The translations under genes were made by a program, and so were the position numbers. 64,000 nt of DNA from Roseivirga thermotolerans (GTDB lineage: Bacteria; Bacteroidota; Bacteroidia; Cytophagales; Cyclobacteriaceae), in NCBI RefSeq assembly GCF_014653175.1, contig NZ_BNAG01000001.1, positions 1,302,001 to 1,366,000 of the forward strand. Direction: 5' to 3'. This document shows, piece after piece, positions 27,727 to 36,792 of this stretch; positions within the stretch are counted from its first letter, which is position 1, and every line of letters begins with the position of its first letter. The notes below the pieces were generated by a model, which saw only the letters and a program-made list of their open reading frames with translations, did not search any database and was not told the origin of the DNA.

Positions 27727-28944
27727 GTGGCAGAATCGCTCATAGCTAAAGTTCAATCGTATTGTAAGGAGTTGCTCGAAAGAGAGCTTCCTGAAAAGTT
27801 TGTTTATCATAACTACAATCATACAGAACGAGTGGTAGATGCCGCCCGAATGATTGGGCGTGAGTCAGGGCTGAATGAGAAGGAGCTGGAGACGGTAACC
27901 ATTGCTGCCTGGTTTCATGATGTGGGGTATACGCATGGCTGCGATTACCACGAAGCCACCAGTGCCAAGTTGGCTCGTTCATTTTTGGAAAAAGAGAAGG
28001 TAGAGGCTGCAAGAATAGAGGCTATTGAGGGCTGTATAATGGCTACACGCATTCCTCAATCTCCTAAAAACCTGATGGAAGAAGTGCTTTGTGATGCCGA
28101 TTTGCACCATTTGGCTTGTACTGACTATGAAATGATGTCGGAGCGTATGCACCGGGAGATTGAACACGTAAAAGGCAAAGAGATTGACCCTTCTTTGTGG
28201 AACGAGATGAATTACAACTTCTTCAAAGACCATGAGTATTTTACTGAATTTGCCAAAAAACACCTGCAACCCATAAAAGAAGAAAACCTGCAACAGATAA
28301 AGAAAGCCAAAAAGGGAGAGTCTGACAGTAAGTATGTGAAGAAGCTCGAAAAAAAGCTGGCTAAACTGGAGAAGAAGGCCGAACAAAAGCCGGATAGGGG
28401 TATTGAAACGATGTTTAGGACTACCTCTAAAAACCATTTGGAATTGAGTGCTATGGCCGATAATAAGGCCAATATCATGATTTCAGTCAATACCATTATT
28501 CTGTCGGTGGTGGTTTCAGTACTCATCAGAAAACTATATGAATATCCGAACCTGGTAATTCCTACCATTGTGCTTATTGTGGTTTGTCTTACCACCATAG
28601 TATTGGCCATTTTGGCTACACGGCCAAATGTATCTTCAGGTGTTTTTACCGATGCAGAGGTTTTGAGCAAGCGTACTAACCTTCTTTTCTTTGGTAACTT
28701 TCATAAGATGGATCTGGATCGATACGAGTGGGGTATGCGCGAAATGATGAAGGATGGAGATTACCTCTATGGTAGCCTTATCAAAGACATTTATTTTTTG
28801 GGTGTGGTGCTGGGTAAGAAGTACAAATTGCTACGGGCATGCTATACCTTTTTTATGATTGGCTTTGTTATTTCAATCATAGCCTTTGTATGTGCCATGC
28901 TTCTCTTTCCTCCACAAGAACAAACCGGCTTCTATACCTTTTAG
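27727..28944 (+). CDS. HD-domain phosphohydrolase fused to a Pycsar-effector-like membrane domain
   Basis: 405 residues from GTG 27727. Residues 1-170 are an HD phosphohydrolase with metal ligands H32 (YNHTERV), H64-D65 (AAWFHDVGY) and D125 (LCDADLHHL). A Lys/Glu-rich coiled-coil linker (about 180-222) leads to residues 230-405, which match my memory of the DUF5706/PycTM family. These begin at HLELSAMADNKANIMISVN, followed by membrane helices at about 254-272 and 279-297, and a further one at 372-394. PycTM proteins are the membrane-acting effectors of Pycsar antiphage immunity, triggered by cCMP or cUMP. No pyrimidine cyclase is encoded nearby. The HD domain could hydrolyse a nucleotide signal. 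The ABC permease starts 35 bp downstream. Confidence 0.82.
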   Translation: MAESLIAKVQSYCKELLERELPEKFVYHNYNHTERVVDAARMIGRESGLNEKELETVTIAAWFHDVGYTHGCDYHEATSAKLARSFLEKEKVEAARIEAIEGCIMATRIPQSPKNLMEEVLCDADLHHLACTDYEMMSERMHREIEHVKGKEIDPSLWNEMNYNFFKDHEYFTEFAKKHLQPIKEENLQQIKKAKKGESDSKYVKKLEKKLAKLEKKAEQKPDRGIETMFRTTSKNHLELSAMADNKANIMISVNTIILSVVVSVLIRKLYEYPNLVIPTIVLIVVCLTTIVLAILATRPNVSSGVFTDAEVLSKRTNLLFFGNFHKMDLDRYEWGMREMMKDGDYLYGSLIKDIYFLGVVLGKKYKLLRACYTFFMIGFVISIIAFVCAMLLFPPQEQTGFYTF

Positions 28945-28979
28945 CTTGATTTTCTTGAACTTACTGGCTAAATAGGTTC

Positions 28980-31388
28980 ATGTTAAAGAGTTATTTTCTG
29001 GTAGCCTTGCGTACCATACGCAAGCACCCGGGTTATGCCGGGGTCAATATTTTTGGACTTACTCTCGGTATTTCATCCTTCTTATTCATTCTCCTAATTG
29101 TTCGGTTTGAGCTTAGCTTTGATAAATTCCATAGTCATTCCGACAGCATTTACCGAATAAACAATGAATTAAGGCTAAGCAGTGGTAACTACAAGTATCC
29201 TACATGCCCTTCGGCCGTAGCACCTGCCCTTACCAGTCAGTTGCCGGAAGTGTTGGATTTTACACGTTTAAGTGGAGGAGGTCAGCAATTAGTTATTGAA
29301 GTAGGAACTGAGCTTTTTAAGGAAGATGATTCCTTCTTTGCCGACCCGAACTTTCTGGAGTTTTTCAATTTTGAGCTGCAACAGGGAAGACCGGCCGATG
29401 TACTCAATGCTCCCAACCGAGTGGTACTCACGGAGGCGGCCGCCATAAAGTATTTCGGCACTACTCAGGCTGTAGGGAGAACTCTGAAAGTAAAAGGCCA
29501 AAATGAGACAGAATATGAAGTATCGGGCATACTAAAGAATCTTCCGGGCAATACTCATATTCAGTTGGATATGGTGTTTTCCAATCTTACCCTTCGCCAA
29601 ATGAACAATGGCAACATACTCAATAGTTGGGGTAATGATGGGTTTTATTCTTACATAAGACTTGCCAGGCCAGAAGACGTAACAATCGTTTCTAATAAAC
29701 TAGAAGAGCTGAAGATAGCCAATGTGGAGGAGGCCAGGCAGCACATGTTTAACCCTGATTTTACGGCTCTGGAAGATATTCATCTCAGCTCCAACTTGCG
29801 CAATGAGATTGCTGTGAATGGTAGCATGGATTTTGTCTATATATTTTCGGCCGTAGGCTTGTTTGTACTCATCATTGCCGGAATCAACTATATGAATCTG
29901 GCAACGGCCCGGTCGGCCCGAAGAGCCCAGGAGGTAGGTATAAGAAAAGTTTTAGGAGCCTATAAAAAACAGCTTATCGCTCAGTTTTTGGGCGAGTCGC
30001 TTGTTCTTTCGGTGATCTCCGCGCTCTTGTCTCTGCTCATTGTAGGGCTGTTACTGGGCTGGTTTGCCAATTTGGTTAACAGGCCGGTTAGTACGGATAT
30101 GCTCTATCAACCGGAGGTAGTGTTAATTTTAGTGGCCATAGTGCTCATTATTGGTCTGGGTTCAGGGAGCTATCCGGCCCTTTTTCTCTCAGCTTTTAAG
30201 CCCGTAGTAGTACTCAAGGGTAAGCTTGTTCCGGGCATGGGCAGCTCCGGCTTTTTTAGAAAAGCACTGGTCGTATTTCAGTTTGTTATTTCCATTGTCA
30301 TGATTATTGGTACGGCCATCGTTTACAAACAACTCAACTTCCTTACAAGTAAACCTTTGGGTTTTCAGAAAGAACATGTGCTAATGGTTTCCAATACCAA
30401 CCAGGCTATTACCCCAAAGCTTGAGGCATTTAAGAATGAACTAATTAAAAGTCCCGATGTGGAGGCCGTTACGGCCACTTTTTCTAAACCCGGTGGCCTT
30501 CGGCCTATAGTTTTTGTGAAATCAGAAACGGTTTCGGAAGAAGTTGATGGACTCAATCTGGCCGGTATCAATATTGACCTTAACTACCTTGAAGTAATGG
30601 AGATAGAGCTTCTGGAAGGCCGCAATTTCGATCCGTCCATTCCAACCGATTCAACAGAGGCTATTATTATCAACAAAAGAGCTTCGCGAGAGCTCAATAT
30701 GGAGAATGATGCTGTGGGAAGGTTTATCGATGTACAAAATTTTGGTGGTCAGTGGCAGCGTAAACAGATCATTGGAGTAATCGATGATATTAATTTTGAA
30801 CCCTTGCAAAGAGGTACGGAGTCTTGCTTTTACGCTTATTTCTTTCCCAATTTTCAGTACGTTTTTGTAAAACTCAGGCCAGAGGCCTCTGGTCAGGTAA
30901 TCGAACACGTTCGGTCGGTTTGGTCATCCATGGCTCCTTCCCAACCTTTCGAATATTCGTTTCTGGCCGATGACCTGAATACGTACTATGAAAATGAGAA
31001 AGAGCTGGGGCAATTGGTGATTTTCTTTGCCGCCCTAGCCATTGGAATAGCTTGCCTGGGGTTGTTTGGCTTGGCCTCCTACAGCACCGAACAACGCATA
31101 AAAGAGATTGGTGTACGAAAAGTGTTAGGGGCCTCAATTGGACAGGTGTTGTACCTGCTATCGCGCGATTTTGCTTTGCTCATTGTTGTGGCTTTTGTTA
31201 TTGCTGCGCCTGCGGCATACTACCTAACCGGTTGGTGGTTGCAGAATTTCGCTTTTGCTATAACGCCTTCGATAATTACTTTTTTGTTGGCAGGTCTGGT
31301 GGCTATGTGTATTGCTCTGCTCACCGTAAGTTATAAAACCTATCAGGCCGCGCGCTCAAACCCTGTTCGGGCCCTTCGGTCAGAATAG
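28980..31388 (+). CDS. MacB/FtsX-type ABC transporter permease (802 aa)
   Basis: 802 residues with two tandem units, each a MacB-PCD-like periplasmic domain followed by an FtsX membrane domain. The first unit opens FLVALRTIRKHPGYAGVNIFGL, and the coupling helices read EVGIRKVLGAYKKQ and EIGVRKVLGASIGQ. It is the membrane half of an exporter or mechanotransmitter that handles substrates in the periplasm. The matching ATPase lies 137 bp downstream. The gene follows the HD/Pycsar gene by 35 bp and may share its transcript. It is paralogous to the 802-residue protein at 43632. Substrate unknown. Confidence 0.92.
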   Translation: MLKSYFLVALRTIRKHPGYAGVNIFGLTLGISSFLFILLIVRFELSFDKFHSHSDSIYRINNELRLSSGNYKYPTCPSAVAPALTSQLPEVLDFTRLSGGGQQLVIEVGTELFKEDDSFFADPNFLEFFNFELQQGRPADVLNAPNRVVLTEAAAIKYFGTTQAVGRTLKVKGQNETEYEVSGILKNLPGNTHIQLDMVFSNLTLRQMNNGNILNSWGNDGFYSYIRLARPEDVTIVSNKLEELKIANVEEARQHMFNPDFTALEDIHLSSNLRNEIAVNGSMDFVYIFSAVGLFVLIIAGINYMNLATARSARRAQEVGIRKVLGAYKKQLIAQFLGESLVLSVISALLSLLIVGLLLGWFANLVNRPVSTDMLYQPEVVLILVAIVLIIGLGSGSYPALFLSAFKPVVVLKGKLVPGMGSSGFFRKALVVFQFVISIVMIIGTAIVYKQLNFLTSKPLGFQKEHVLMVSNTNQAITPKLEAFKNELIKSPDVEAVTATFSKPGGLRPIVFVKSETVSEEVDGLNLAGINIDLNYLEVMEIELLEGRNFDPSIPTDSTEAIIINKRASRELNMENDAVGRFIDVQNFGGQWQRKQIIGVIDDINFEPLQRGTESCFYAYFFPNFQYVFVKLRPEASGQVIEHVRSVWSSMAPSQPFEYSFLADDLNTYYENEKELGQLVIFFAALAIGIACLGLFGLASYSTEQRIKEIGVRKVLGASIGQVLYLLSRDFALLIVVAFVIAAPAAYYLTGWWLQNFAFAITPSIITFLLAGLVAMCIALLTVSYKTYQAARSNPVRALRSE

Positions 31389-31525
31389 CGTGTCAATAAT
31401 GAACAAATGTGGCCGATATTGTACACTTTGTAGAGCTGATGAAGCTGCCAAATGGCTAAAATCAATATATTCGCTATTGGCATATCAATTGTTAAACCCA
31501 TTAGGTCAAAACTTAAACTAATCAG

Positions 31526-32200
31526 ATGATAAAACTTCGCGACATCGACAAGTTCGTTGATTCAAAATACCAGAGAACCTTCATACTTAAAGGCATAGAT
31601 TTAGATATAGAACAGGGTGAATTTGTAACCATAATGGGCCCTTCTGGGGCGGGTAAGTCCACTCTTATGAACATTATTGGAATGTTGGATGAGCCATCAC
31701 AGGGAGAGTATTACTTCTTCGATGAACCTATTCACCGCATGAAGGAGCGCAAGCGTAGCGATTTACATAAGCATCATATTGGATTTGTCTTTCAGGCCTA
31801 TCACCTTATTGACGAACTCACTGTTTACGAAAACATTGAAACCCCGCTCTTATACAAAGGAGTAAAGAGCAAGGAGCGTAAAAGCTTGGTGGCCGAAATG
31901 CTCGATCGCTTTCAAATGGTTGCCAAGAAAGATCTCTTTCCGGAGCAGCTTTCCGGTGGTCAGCAGCAGTTGGTAGGGGTGGCAAGAGCCCTCATTGGGC
32001 AACCTAAATTGCTTTTGGCCGATGAGCCCACCGGAAACTTACATTCCGATCAGGCAGAAGAAATCATGAAGCTTTTTCAAAAGCTCAATCAGGAGGGAAT
32101 GACTATTGTTCAGGTGACCCACTCCAAAGAGAATGCCGCCTATGGCAAGCGTACCATCAATTTAGTCGATGGAGCTATCGATAAAGACGATAGACACTAA
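31526..32200 (+). CDS. LolD/MacB-family ABC transporter ATPase
   Basis: 224 residues with Walker A GPSGAGKST, the Q-loop in GFVFQAYHL, the signature LSGGQQQ and Walker B LLLADEPTGNL. The residues after the signature (LVGVARAL) deviate from the common RVAIARAL, although the ATP-contacting residues are kept. It would drive the FtsX-type permease encoded upstream, and possibly the one at 43632, which has no ATPase beside it. It is followed by a long hairpin at 32231-32300. Confidence 0.93.
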   Translation: MIKLRDIDKFVDSKYQRTFILKGIDLDIEQGEFVTIMGPSGAGKSTLMNIIGMLDEPSQGEYYFFDEPIHRMKERKRSDLHKHHIGFVFQAYHLIDELTVYENIETPLLYKGVKSKERKSLVAEMLDRFQMVAKKDLFPEQLSGGQQQLVGVARALIGQPKLLLADEPTGNLHSDQAEEIMKLFQKLNQEGMTIVQVTHSKENAAYGKRTINLVDGAIDKDDRH

Positions 32201-32230
32201 AAGGCTTTTCTTAAATTCAAGGGGCTGTTT

Positions 32231-32301
32231 TAAAGGCTGTTATACGCAAAGGCTCACAGAGATATAGCATAGGCAGGCTTTGAGACAGCCTTTTATTTTT
32301 G
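32231..32301 (+). terminator. Possible terminator between the ABC ATPase gene and crtW
   Basis: AAGGCTGT near 32231-32239 can pair with ACAGCCTT at 32286-32293, with a second weaker helix inside (AAAGGCT with the GGCAGGCTTT region). A T-rich stretch follows. The distal side overlaps the crtW stop codon. The loop is long, so termination strength is uncertain. Confidence 0.4.
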
Positions 32302-32994
32302 CCTGGCCGCATAGTTTTCTTTAACCTTCCAGAGCATCCACCAAGGTGTGCCGGGTGAAGCATGGTGCTCATAATGATAGCCAAAAAAATAACAGCTAAT
32401 AAACGCCCACACATGGTTTAGTCGCTGACTTCCCGATTTGTGAGGGTTTTCGGGAGCGTGTTCACCCCGGTGGGGCAGGTAGGTGCCAAAGTAGAAAAGC
32501 TGCAGGGTGGAAAGCACAGCCGGGAGCATCCAGTATACTATCAGCCTATCGGCAGGAATCCATAGCTTTAGTACATTGAACGAAATAGCCATGAGTACAA
32601 TCTGTTGCCATGAAATGTACTGCCTCAAAAAGCTGAAGTACCAGGCAAGAAAACCTCCCCTGTGGTAATCAGGGTCTTGGTCTGTAGCTACATGTCGGTG
32701 GTGTAAGTGGTGTTTTGGAAACAGTCTGTTGTAGAAATTATAGCTAAACAGTAATGCGCTAAGGTGACCGATAAAGTGATTTATTCTACTGTTTTTGGCC
32801 ACTGTTCCGTGCATGGCATCATGGGCTGTAATAAAAAGGCCGGTATAGAGATGTGTGAGAATGGCTATCAGCAAATAGGTGATGAGTGCACGTGAATTTA
32901 CCGGTTGTTGCAAAGCCCAGGTCAGCACACCAAACCAAAGCGCTATAATGATTAGCGCCACGTATATGCCCCTATTGCTTTTGGGTGTGACCAT
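32293..32994 (-). CDS. crtW: Beta-carotene ketolase-like fatty-acid-desaturase-fold enzyme (CrtW type)
   Basis: 233 residues, membrane-bound di-iron oxygenase. All histidine clusters are present: HDAMHG, HHLHHRHV, HRGEH and YHYEHH, between four hydrophobic helices. CrtW adds a 4-keto group to beta-ionone rings. It is the last gene of the carotenoid cluster, 16 bp after ispH, which supports a role in pigment synthesis rather than lipid desaturation. Length and motif spacing fit CrtW. The exact substrate (beta-carotene or a monocyclic carotenoid) is inference. Confidence 0.88.
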   Translation of the reverse strand: MVTPKSNRGIYVALIIIALWFGVLTWALQQPVNSRALITYLLIAILTHLYTGLFITAHDAMHGTVAKNSRINHFIGHLSALLFSYNFYNRLFPKHHLHHRHVATDQDPDYHRGGFLAWYFSFLRQYISWQQIVLMAISFNVLKLWIPADRLIVYWMLPAVLSTLQLFYFGTYLPHRGEHAPENPHKSGSQRLNHVWAFISCYFFGYHYEHHASPGTPWWMLWKVKENYAARQK

Positions 32995-33010
32995 AACCTA
33001 AAGTTAGTAA

Positions 33011-33856
33011 TTATAGCTTTTCTAAGTGGTTTTTAACCTCTTCCATAAGCCACATGGGGGTAGAGGTGGCTCCGCAAATTCCTACAGTCTCGTTTTGAGC
33101 AAACCACTCGGTTTTTACATCGCTTATTGACGATACAAAGTGGGTACGCTGGTTTTGCTCGGCACATATCTTATACAAAACCTTTCCGTTGGAAGATTTG
33201 GTGCCACTCACAAATACAATTACATCGAATTTTTTGGCAAACTCCCGTAGCTCTTTGTCGCGGTTAGAAACCTGCCGGCAAATGGTGTCGTTGGATTTCA
33301 CGGCTATACCATTGGTTTCAAGCACCTGATTTATCTCGTAAAACTTATGGGTACTTTTAGTGGTCTGAGAATAGAGGGTAATCTCCTTCGGGAGTGCTGC
33401 TAAGTCTAGTTCTTCCAGGTCTTGAAAAACCACTGCCTCGTTGTTGGTCTGGCCTAGAAGCCCTACTACTTCAGCATGACCATGCTTACCGTAGATATAA
33501 ATTTTTTCCTCCTTGTCGTAGCTGGTTTTAATTCGGTTTTGAAGTTTGAGTACTACCGGGCACGATGCATCGATGAGCTCAAGATTGTTTTGCATGGCCA
33601 GTTGGTAAGTGCTTGGGGGTTCTCCGTGAGCGCGGATAAGTACTTTGGCATTTCGCAACGATAATAGCTGCGTATGGTCAATAATCCGAAGTCCCTTTTG
33701 CTCTAATCGTTTTACCTCTTCATCGTTATGAACAATGTCGCCCAGGCAGTAGAGTTGACCTTCTTCATCCAGAATTTCTTCGGCCATTTCTATGGCATAC
33801 ACTACCCCAAAGCAGAAGCCGGAATTAATGTCTATATCCACGCTGAGGTTGAACAT
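33011..33856 (-). CDS. ispH: 4-hydroxy-3-methylbut-2-enyl diphosphate reductase
   Basis: 281 residues with the three iron-sulfur cysteines in GFCFGVV, DASCPVV and GICGATSTP, plus the substrate-binding RAHGEP and GKHGHAEV motifs. IspH is the last step of the MEP pathway and yields IPP and DMAPP, the precursors of carotenoids and quinones. It sits between crtB (71 bp upstream) and crtW (16 bp downstream), so an essential housekeeping enzyme is embedded in the pigment operon and may be boosted with it. Assignment is secure. Confidence 0.95.
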   Translation of the reverse strand: MFNLSVDIDINSGFCFGVVYAIEMAEEILDEEGQLYCLGDIVHNDEEVKRLEQKGLRIIDHTQLLSLRNAKVLIRAHGEPPSTYQLAMQNNLELIDASCPVVLKLQNRIKTSYDKEEKIYIYGKHGHAEVVGLLGQTNNEAVVFQDLEELDLAALPKEITLYSQTTKSTHKFYEINQVLETNGIAVKSNDTICRQVSNRDKELREFAKKFDVIVFVSGTKSSNGKVLYKICAEQNQRTHFVSSISDVKTEWFAQNETVGICGATSTPMWLMEEVKNHLEKL

Positions 33857-33927
33857 AATACATAAACTTAGAAGGGGTTCTTATGTTTGAAAATGTGGGG
33901 TGCTTAAGAAAGATTTTTTTGTAGGGC

Positions 33928-34761
33928 CTAGATGGCGTGAATGCGGTGCCTGAAATATATGCCCAGTAGCATGGTAAGCTTGCGGGTGTCGGGTATGCGA
34001 ATTCGCTCTTCCTTAATGCGCTGCGGAGGACAGGCTTTTATTTTCTTGAAGAGTTTAAGGTAATATCTATAGGCCAGGTAAACCCCAAGCCTTGCTTCTG
34101 CGGGTAGCTTTCTGATTCCCGCCAGCGCTTCGTCAAAATCGTGTTGAATGTCTGCTTCTATGGCTTCTTTGGCCGATAGGCTAAAGTCGTTAAAGTTGAC
34201 TCCCGGAAAGTAAACGCGACCACGTTCTTCATAGTCGCTTTTGATGTCGCGAATAAAATTAACCTTCTGAAATGCTGCTCCCAATTTTTTGGCGGGGGGT
34301 ACCAACTCCTCATACAGGTGATTGTTGCCATTGCAGAATACTTTCAGACACATGAGTCCAACTACTTCGGCAGAACCATAAATGTATTCTTCGTAGCCTT
34401 CCTGATTGTAACTTGTTTCGCTAAGATCCAGGCGCATAGAATGCAAAAAGGCTTTAATGAGCTGATGGTCTATTTGGTATTGGTTCACAACCAGCTGAAA
34501 GGCATGTAACACTGGGTTTAGACTTATCTTTTCAGAAATGGCCTCAAAGGTATCATGCTCGAATTTATCTAGTAGGGCCAGTTTATCTTTAGAGTGAAAA
34601 GTATCCACTATTTCATCGGCATACCTCACAAAGCCATAAATGGCATAAATAGGAAAGTGGAGCTTTTTGTGCAGGGTTCTAATGCCCAGGGTAAACGAAG
34701 TGCTGTAGCGCTGAGTAATCAGCTTGCTGCACTCCAGTGTGGTTTGATCAAATAGCTCCAT
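33928..34761 (-). CDS. crtB: Phytoene synthase
   Basis: 277 residues of the squalene/phytoene synthase family, with aspartate-rich motifs YADEIVD and VNFIRDIKSDYEERGRVYFP. It condenses two geranylgeranyl diphosphates into phytoene, the first committed carotenoid step. It lies 32 bp after crtI on the same strand and 71 bp before ispH. The combination with crtI, crtZ and crtW makes phytoene synthase much more likely than squalene synthase. Confidence 0.95.
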   Translation of the reverse strand: MELFDQTTLECSKLITQRYSTSFTLGIRTLHKKLHFPIYAIYGFVRYADEIVDTFHSKDKLALLDKFEHDTFEAISEKISLNPVLHAFQLVVNQYQIDHQLIKAFLHSMRLDLSETSYNQEGYEEYIYGSAEVVGLMCLKVFCNGNNHLYEELVPPAKKLGAAFQKVNFIRDIKSDYEERGRVYFPGVNFNDFSLSAKEAIEADIQHDFDEALAGIRKLPAEARLGVYLAYRYYLKLFKKIKACPPQRIKEERIRIPDTRKLTMLLGIYFRHRIHAI

Positions 34762-34793
34762 AATTAAAGATAACTAAATATGAGGTAAGAGGT

Positions 34794-36269
34794 TTATGAA
34801 AAATCTTTGGCCACCTCATTGGCTACTACAATTCCTGAAATCAGGCTGGGAGGTACTCCGGGACCGGGTACTGTTAGCTGACCGGTGTAGTAAAGATTCT
34901 TGAGGTGTTTATTTTTGAGTGCCGGTTTTAATATGGCTGTCTGCCGCAACGTATTGGCCAGTCCATAAGCATTGCCTTTGAAGGAGTGGTAGTCGTTTAC
35001 AAAGTCGGTATGGGCAAAGCTCCTCTTATAAACGATGTGCTCGGCTAAGGTTTGGCCACAGTAGTCTTCCATTCGTTTCAGGATTAGTTCAAAATAGTGC
35101 TCCCTTATGGTGTCGGTGTCTTGCAGCCCGGGGGCTACGGGAATAAGGAGAAACAAGTTTTCACAGCCTTCCGGGGCAACGGTTTCATCGGTTTTAGAAG
35201 TAACCGAAGCATAGAACAGTGGTTTTTCTGGCCACTGTGGGTTGGTGTATATGTGATGGGCGTGGGGAGAGAAATCCGTATCGAAAAAAAGGTTGTGGTG
35301 CAAAAGCCCTTCGAGCTTTTTGTCGAGCCCAACATAGTAGAGTAAAGAGGATGGAGCGAGAACACGCTTGTCCCAGTACTTATCGGAGTAATTTCTTGTG
35401 GAATCGTTGAGCAGTTGAGTATCTACATGGTGATAGTCTGCCCCGGCAACAACCACGTCTGCCTGAAAATTACCTTTGTTGGTTTCTACATGAGTTATTT
35501 TTTGTCCGTGACTAACAATGGAGGTCACCTCATAATCGGTTTTTATTTCAACACCAAGTTCGGAGGCTAAGCTGCCCAGGGCTTCCACAATCTTATACAT
35601 ACCACCTTTTGGGTACCATGTGCCTAAGGCCATGTCGGCATAGTTCATCAGGCTGTAGAGCGCTGGAGTATTTTGCGGTAAAGCACCTAAGAAGAGTACC
35701 GGAAACTCCATAAGCTGAACCAACTTTGGATGCTTAAAGTATTTTCTGACATGCCGGGCCATGGACTGAAACACATCCATTCTTACCACATCAAAAAGTA
35801 GTTTCAAGCTGGCAAATTCTTTCAACGATCGGCCCGGTTTGTATACCAGTTGGTTAATTCCCACTTCGTACTTATAGGCTGCCTGCCTCAGAAATGCTTC
35901 CAGCCGATCTCCCGCACCTTCTTCCAGAGAGTCGAACAATTTTTTAAGCGCGTCCATTTTTGCAGGTATAGGCATGGCTTGACCACCTTCGTAAATTACC
36001 TGGTAGGAAGGGTCGAGTCTTATCAGCTCGTAATAATCGGAAACTGACTTGCCAAACCGATTGAAGAAGGACTCGAACACATCGGGCATCCAGTACCAAC
36101 TGGGGCCCATATCAAAAGTAAAGCCCGACTCGGTAAATTGTCGGGCTCTTCCTCCAATGGAGTTATTTTTTTCTAGAATAGTAACACTAAAACCTTTGTC
36201 GGCCAGATTAATGGCGGCAGACAGTCCGGCAAAACCAGAACCTATAACCAGTGCCTTTTTCCGATTCAT
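34794..36269 (-). CDS. crtI: Phytoene desaturase
   Basis: 491 residues. The N-terminal dinucleotide-binding motif is GSGFAGLSAAINLADKG with the following E residue and GGRA. The C-terminal FAD block is YYTGQLTVPGPGVPPSLISG, as in CrtI proteins. It introduces four double bonds to turn phytoene into lycopene. CrtD-type 3,4-desaturases are close relatives, but position next to crtB favours CrtI. It starts 16 bp after the ECF sigma factor stop, so the sigma gene and the crt genes are one transcription unit. Confidence 0.95.
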   Translation of the reverse strand: MNRKKALVIGSGFAGLSAAINLADKGFSVTILEKNNSIGGRARQFTESGFTFDMGPSWYWMPDVFESFFNRFGKSVSDYYELIRLDPSYQVIYEGGQAMPIPAKMDALKKLFDSLEEGAGDRLEAFLRQAAYKYEVGINQLVYKPGRSLKEFASLKLLFDVVRMDVFQSMARHVRKYFKHPKLVQLMEFPVLFLGALPQNTPALYSLMNYADMALGTWYPKGGMYKIVEALGSLASELGVEIKTDYEVTSIVSHGQKITHVETNKGNFQADVVVAGADYHHVDTQLLNDSTRNYSDKYWDKRVLAPSSLLYYVGLDKKLEGLLHHNLFFDTDFSPHAHHIYTNPQWPEKPLFYASVTSKTDETVAPEGCENLFLLIPVAPGLQDTDTIREHYFELILKRMEDYCGQTLAEHIVYKRSFAHTDFVNDYHSFKGNAYGLANTLRQTAILKPALKNKHLKNLYYTGQLTVPGPGVPPSLISGIVVANEVAKDFS

Positions 36270-36285
36270 TTAGGCTAAACTAGCA

Positions 36286-36792
36286 CTAGCCTCTATATGT
36301 TCTAAGTTTTTCTTTCAATTGCTTTCTGGCAATATGAATTCTATTCTTTACCGTACCAATAGGAATTTCGAGTCTATCGGCAATCTCATGATACTTAAAC
36401 CCTCTGAAATACATCATAAAAGGAGTTTTATACACATCGTCCAGCGAATCTATCGCATGGTTAATGTCTTTCAGTGCAAAATTTCCGTAGGCTCCATTTT
36501 CAATTTTAGTATTGCTAGAGTTAATAAAATGAAGATTGTCGGTAGTGTCAATAAAGGTGCCTCTTCTTACCATTCGTTGGTAATTGGTAATAAAGGTGTT
36601 TTTCATGATGGTATATAACCATGCCTTCAGATTGGTGCCTTCAGAAAATTTCTCCCTGTTCTTGTAGGCCTTCATGAGTGTTTCCTGAAGCAAGTCGTTC
36701 GCATCTTCAGAATCCTTTGTGAGCTTTAGTGCAAATGGTTTTAAGGACTTGGTCATTTGCGTAATGGTGTAACTATATTCCAGAGCAGTCAT
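36286..36792 (-). CDS. ECF sigma factor heading the carotenoid operon
   Basis: 168 residues from ATG 36792; the frame runs on to a TTG at 36837, which falls at the predicted transcription start and inside a repeat, so I reject it. Region 2 holds DANDLLQETLMKAYKNREKF and LKAWLYTIMKNTF. Region 4 holds DDVYKTPFMMYFRGFKYHEIADRLEIPIGTVKNRIHIARKQL. No anti-sigma gene adjoins it, so its activity is probably set by transcription through the repeats upstream. By analogy with Streptomyces LitS, it may drive further carotenoid promoters. Family is secure; regulon is inferred. Confidence 0.92.
   Translation of the reverse strand: MTALEYSYTITQMTKSLKPFALKLTKDSEDANDLLQETLMKAYKNREKFSEGTNLKAWLYTIMKNTFITNYQRMVRRGTFIDTTDNLHFINSSNTKIENGAYGNFALKDINHAIDSLDDVYKTPFMMYFRGFKYHEIADRLEIPIGTVKNRIHIARKQLKEKLRTYRG

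Noticed and set aside
28212-28670. Antisense frame across the HD/Pycsar gene
   Set aside because: Ser/Phe-rich antisense of a Lys/Glu coiled coil and membrane helices; no independent support.
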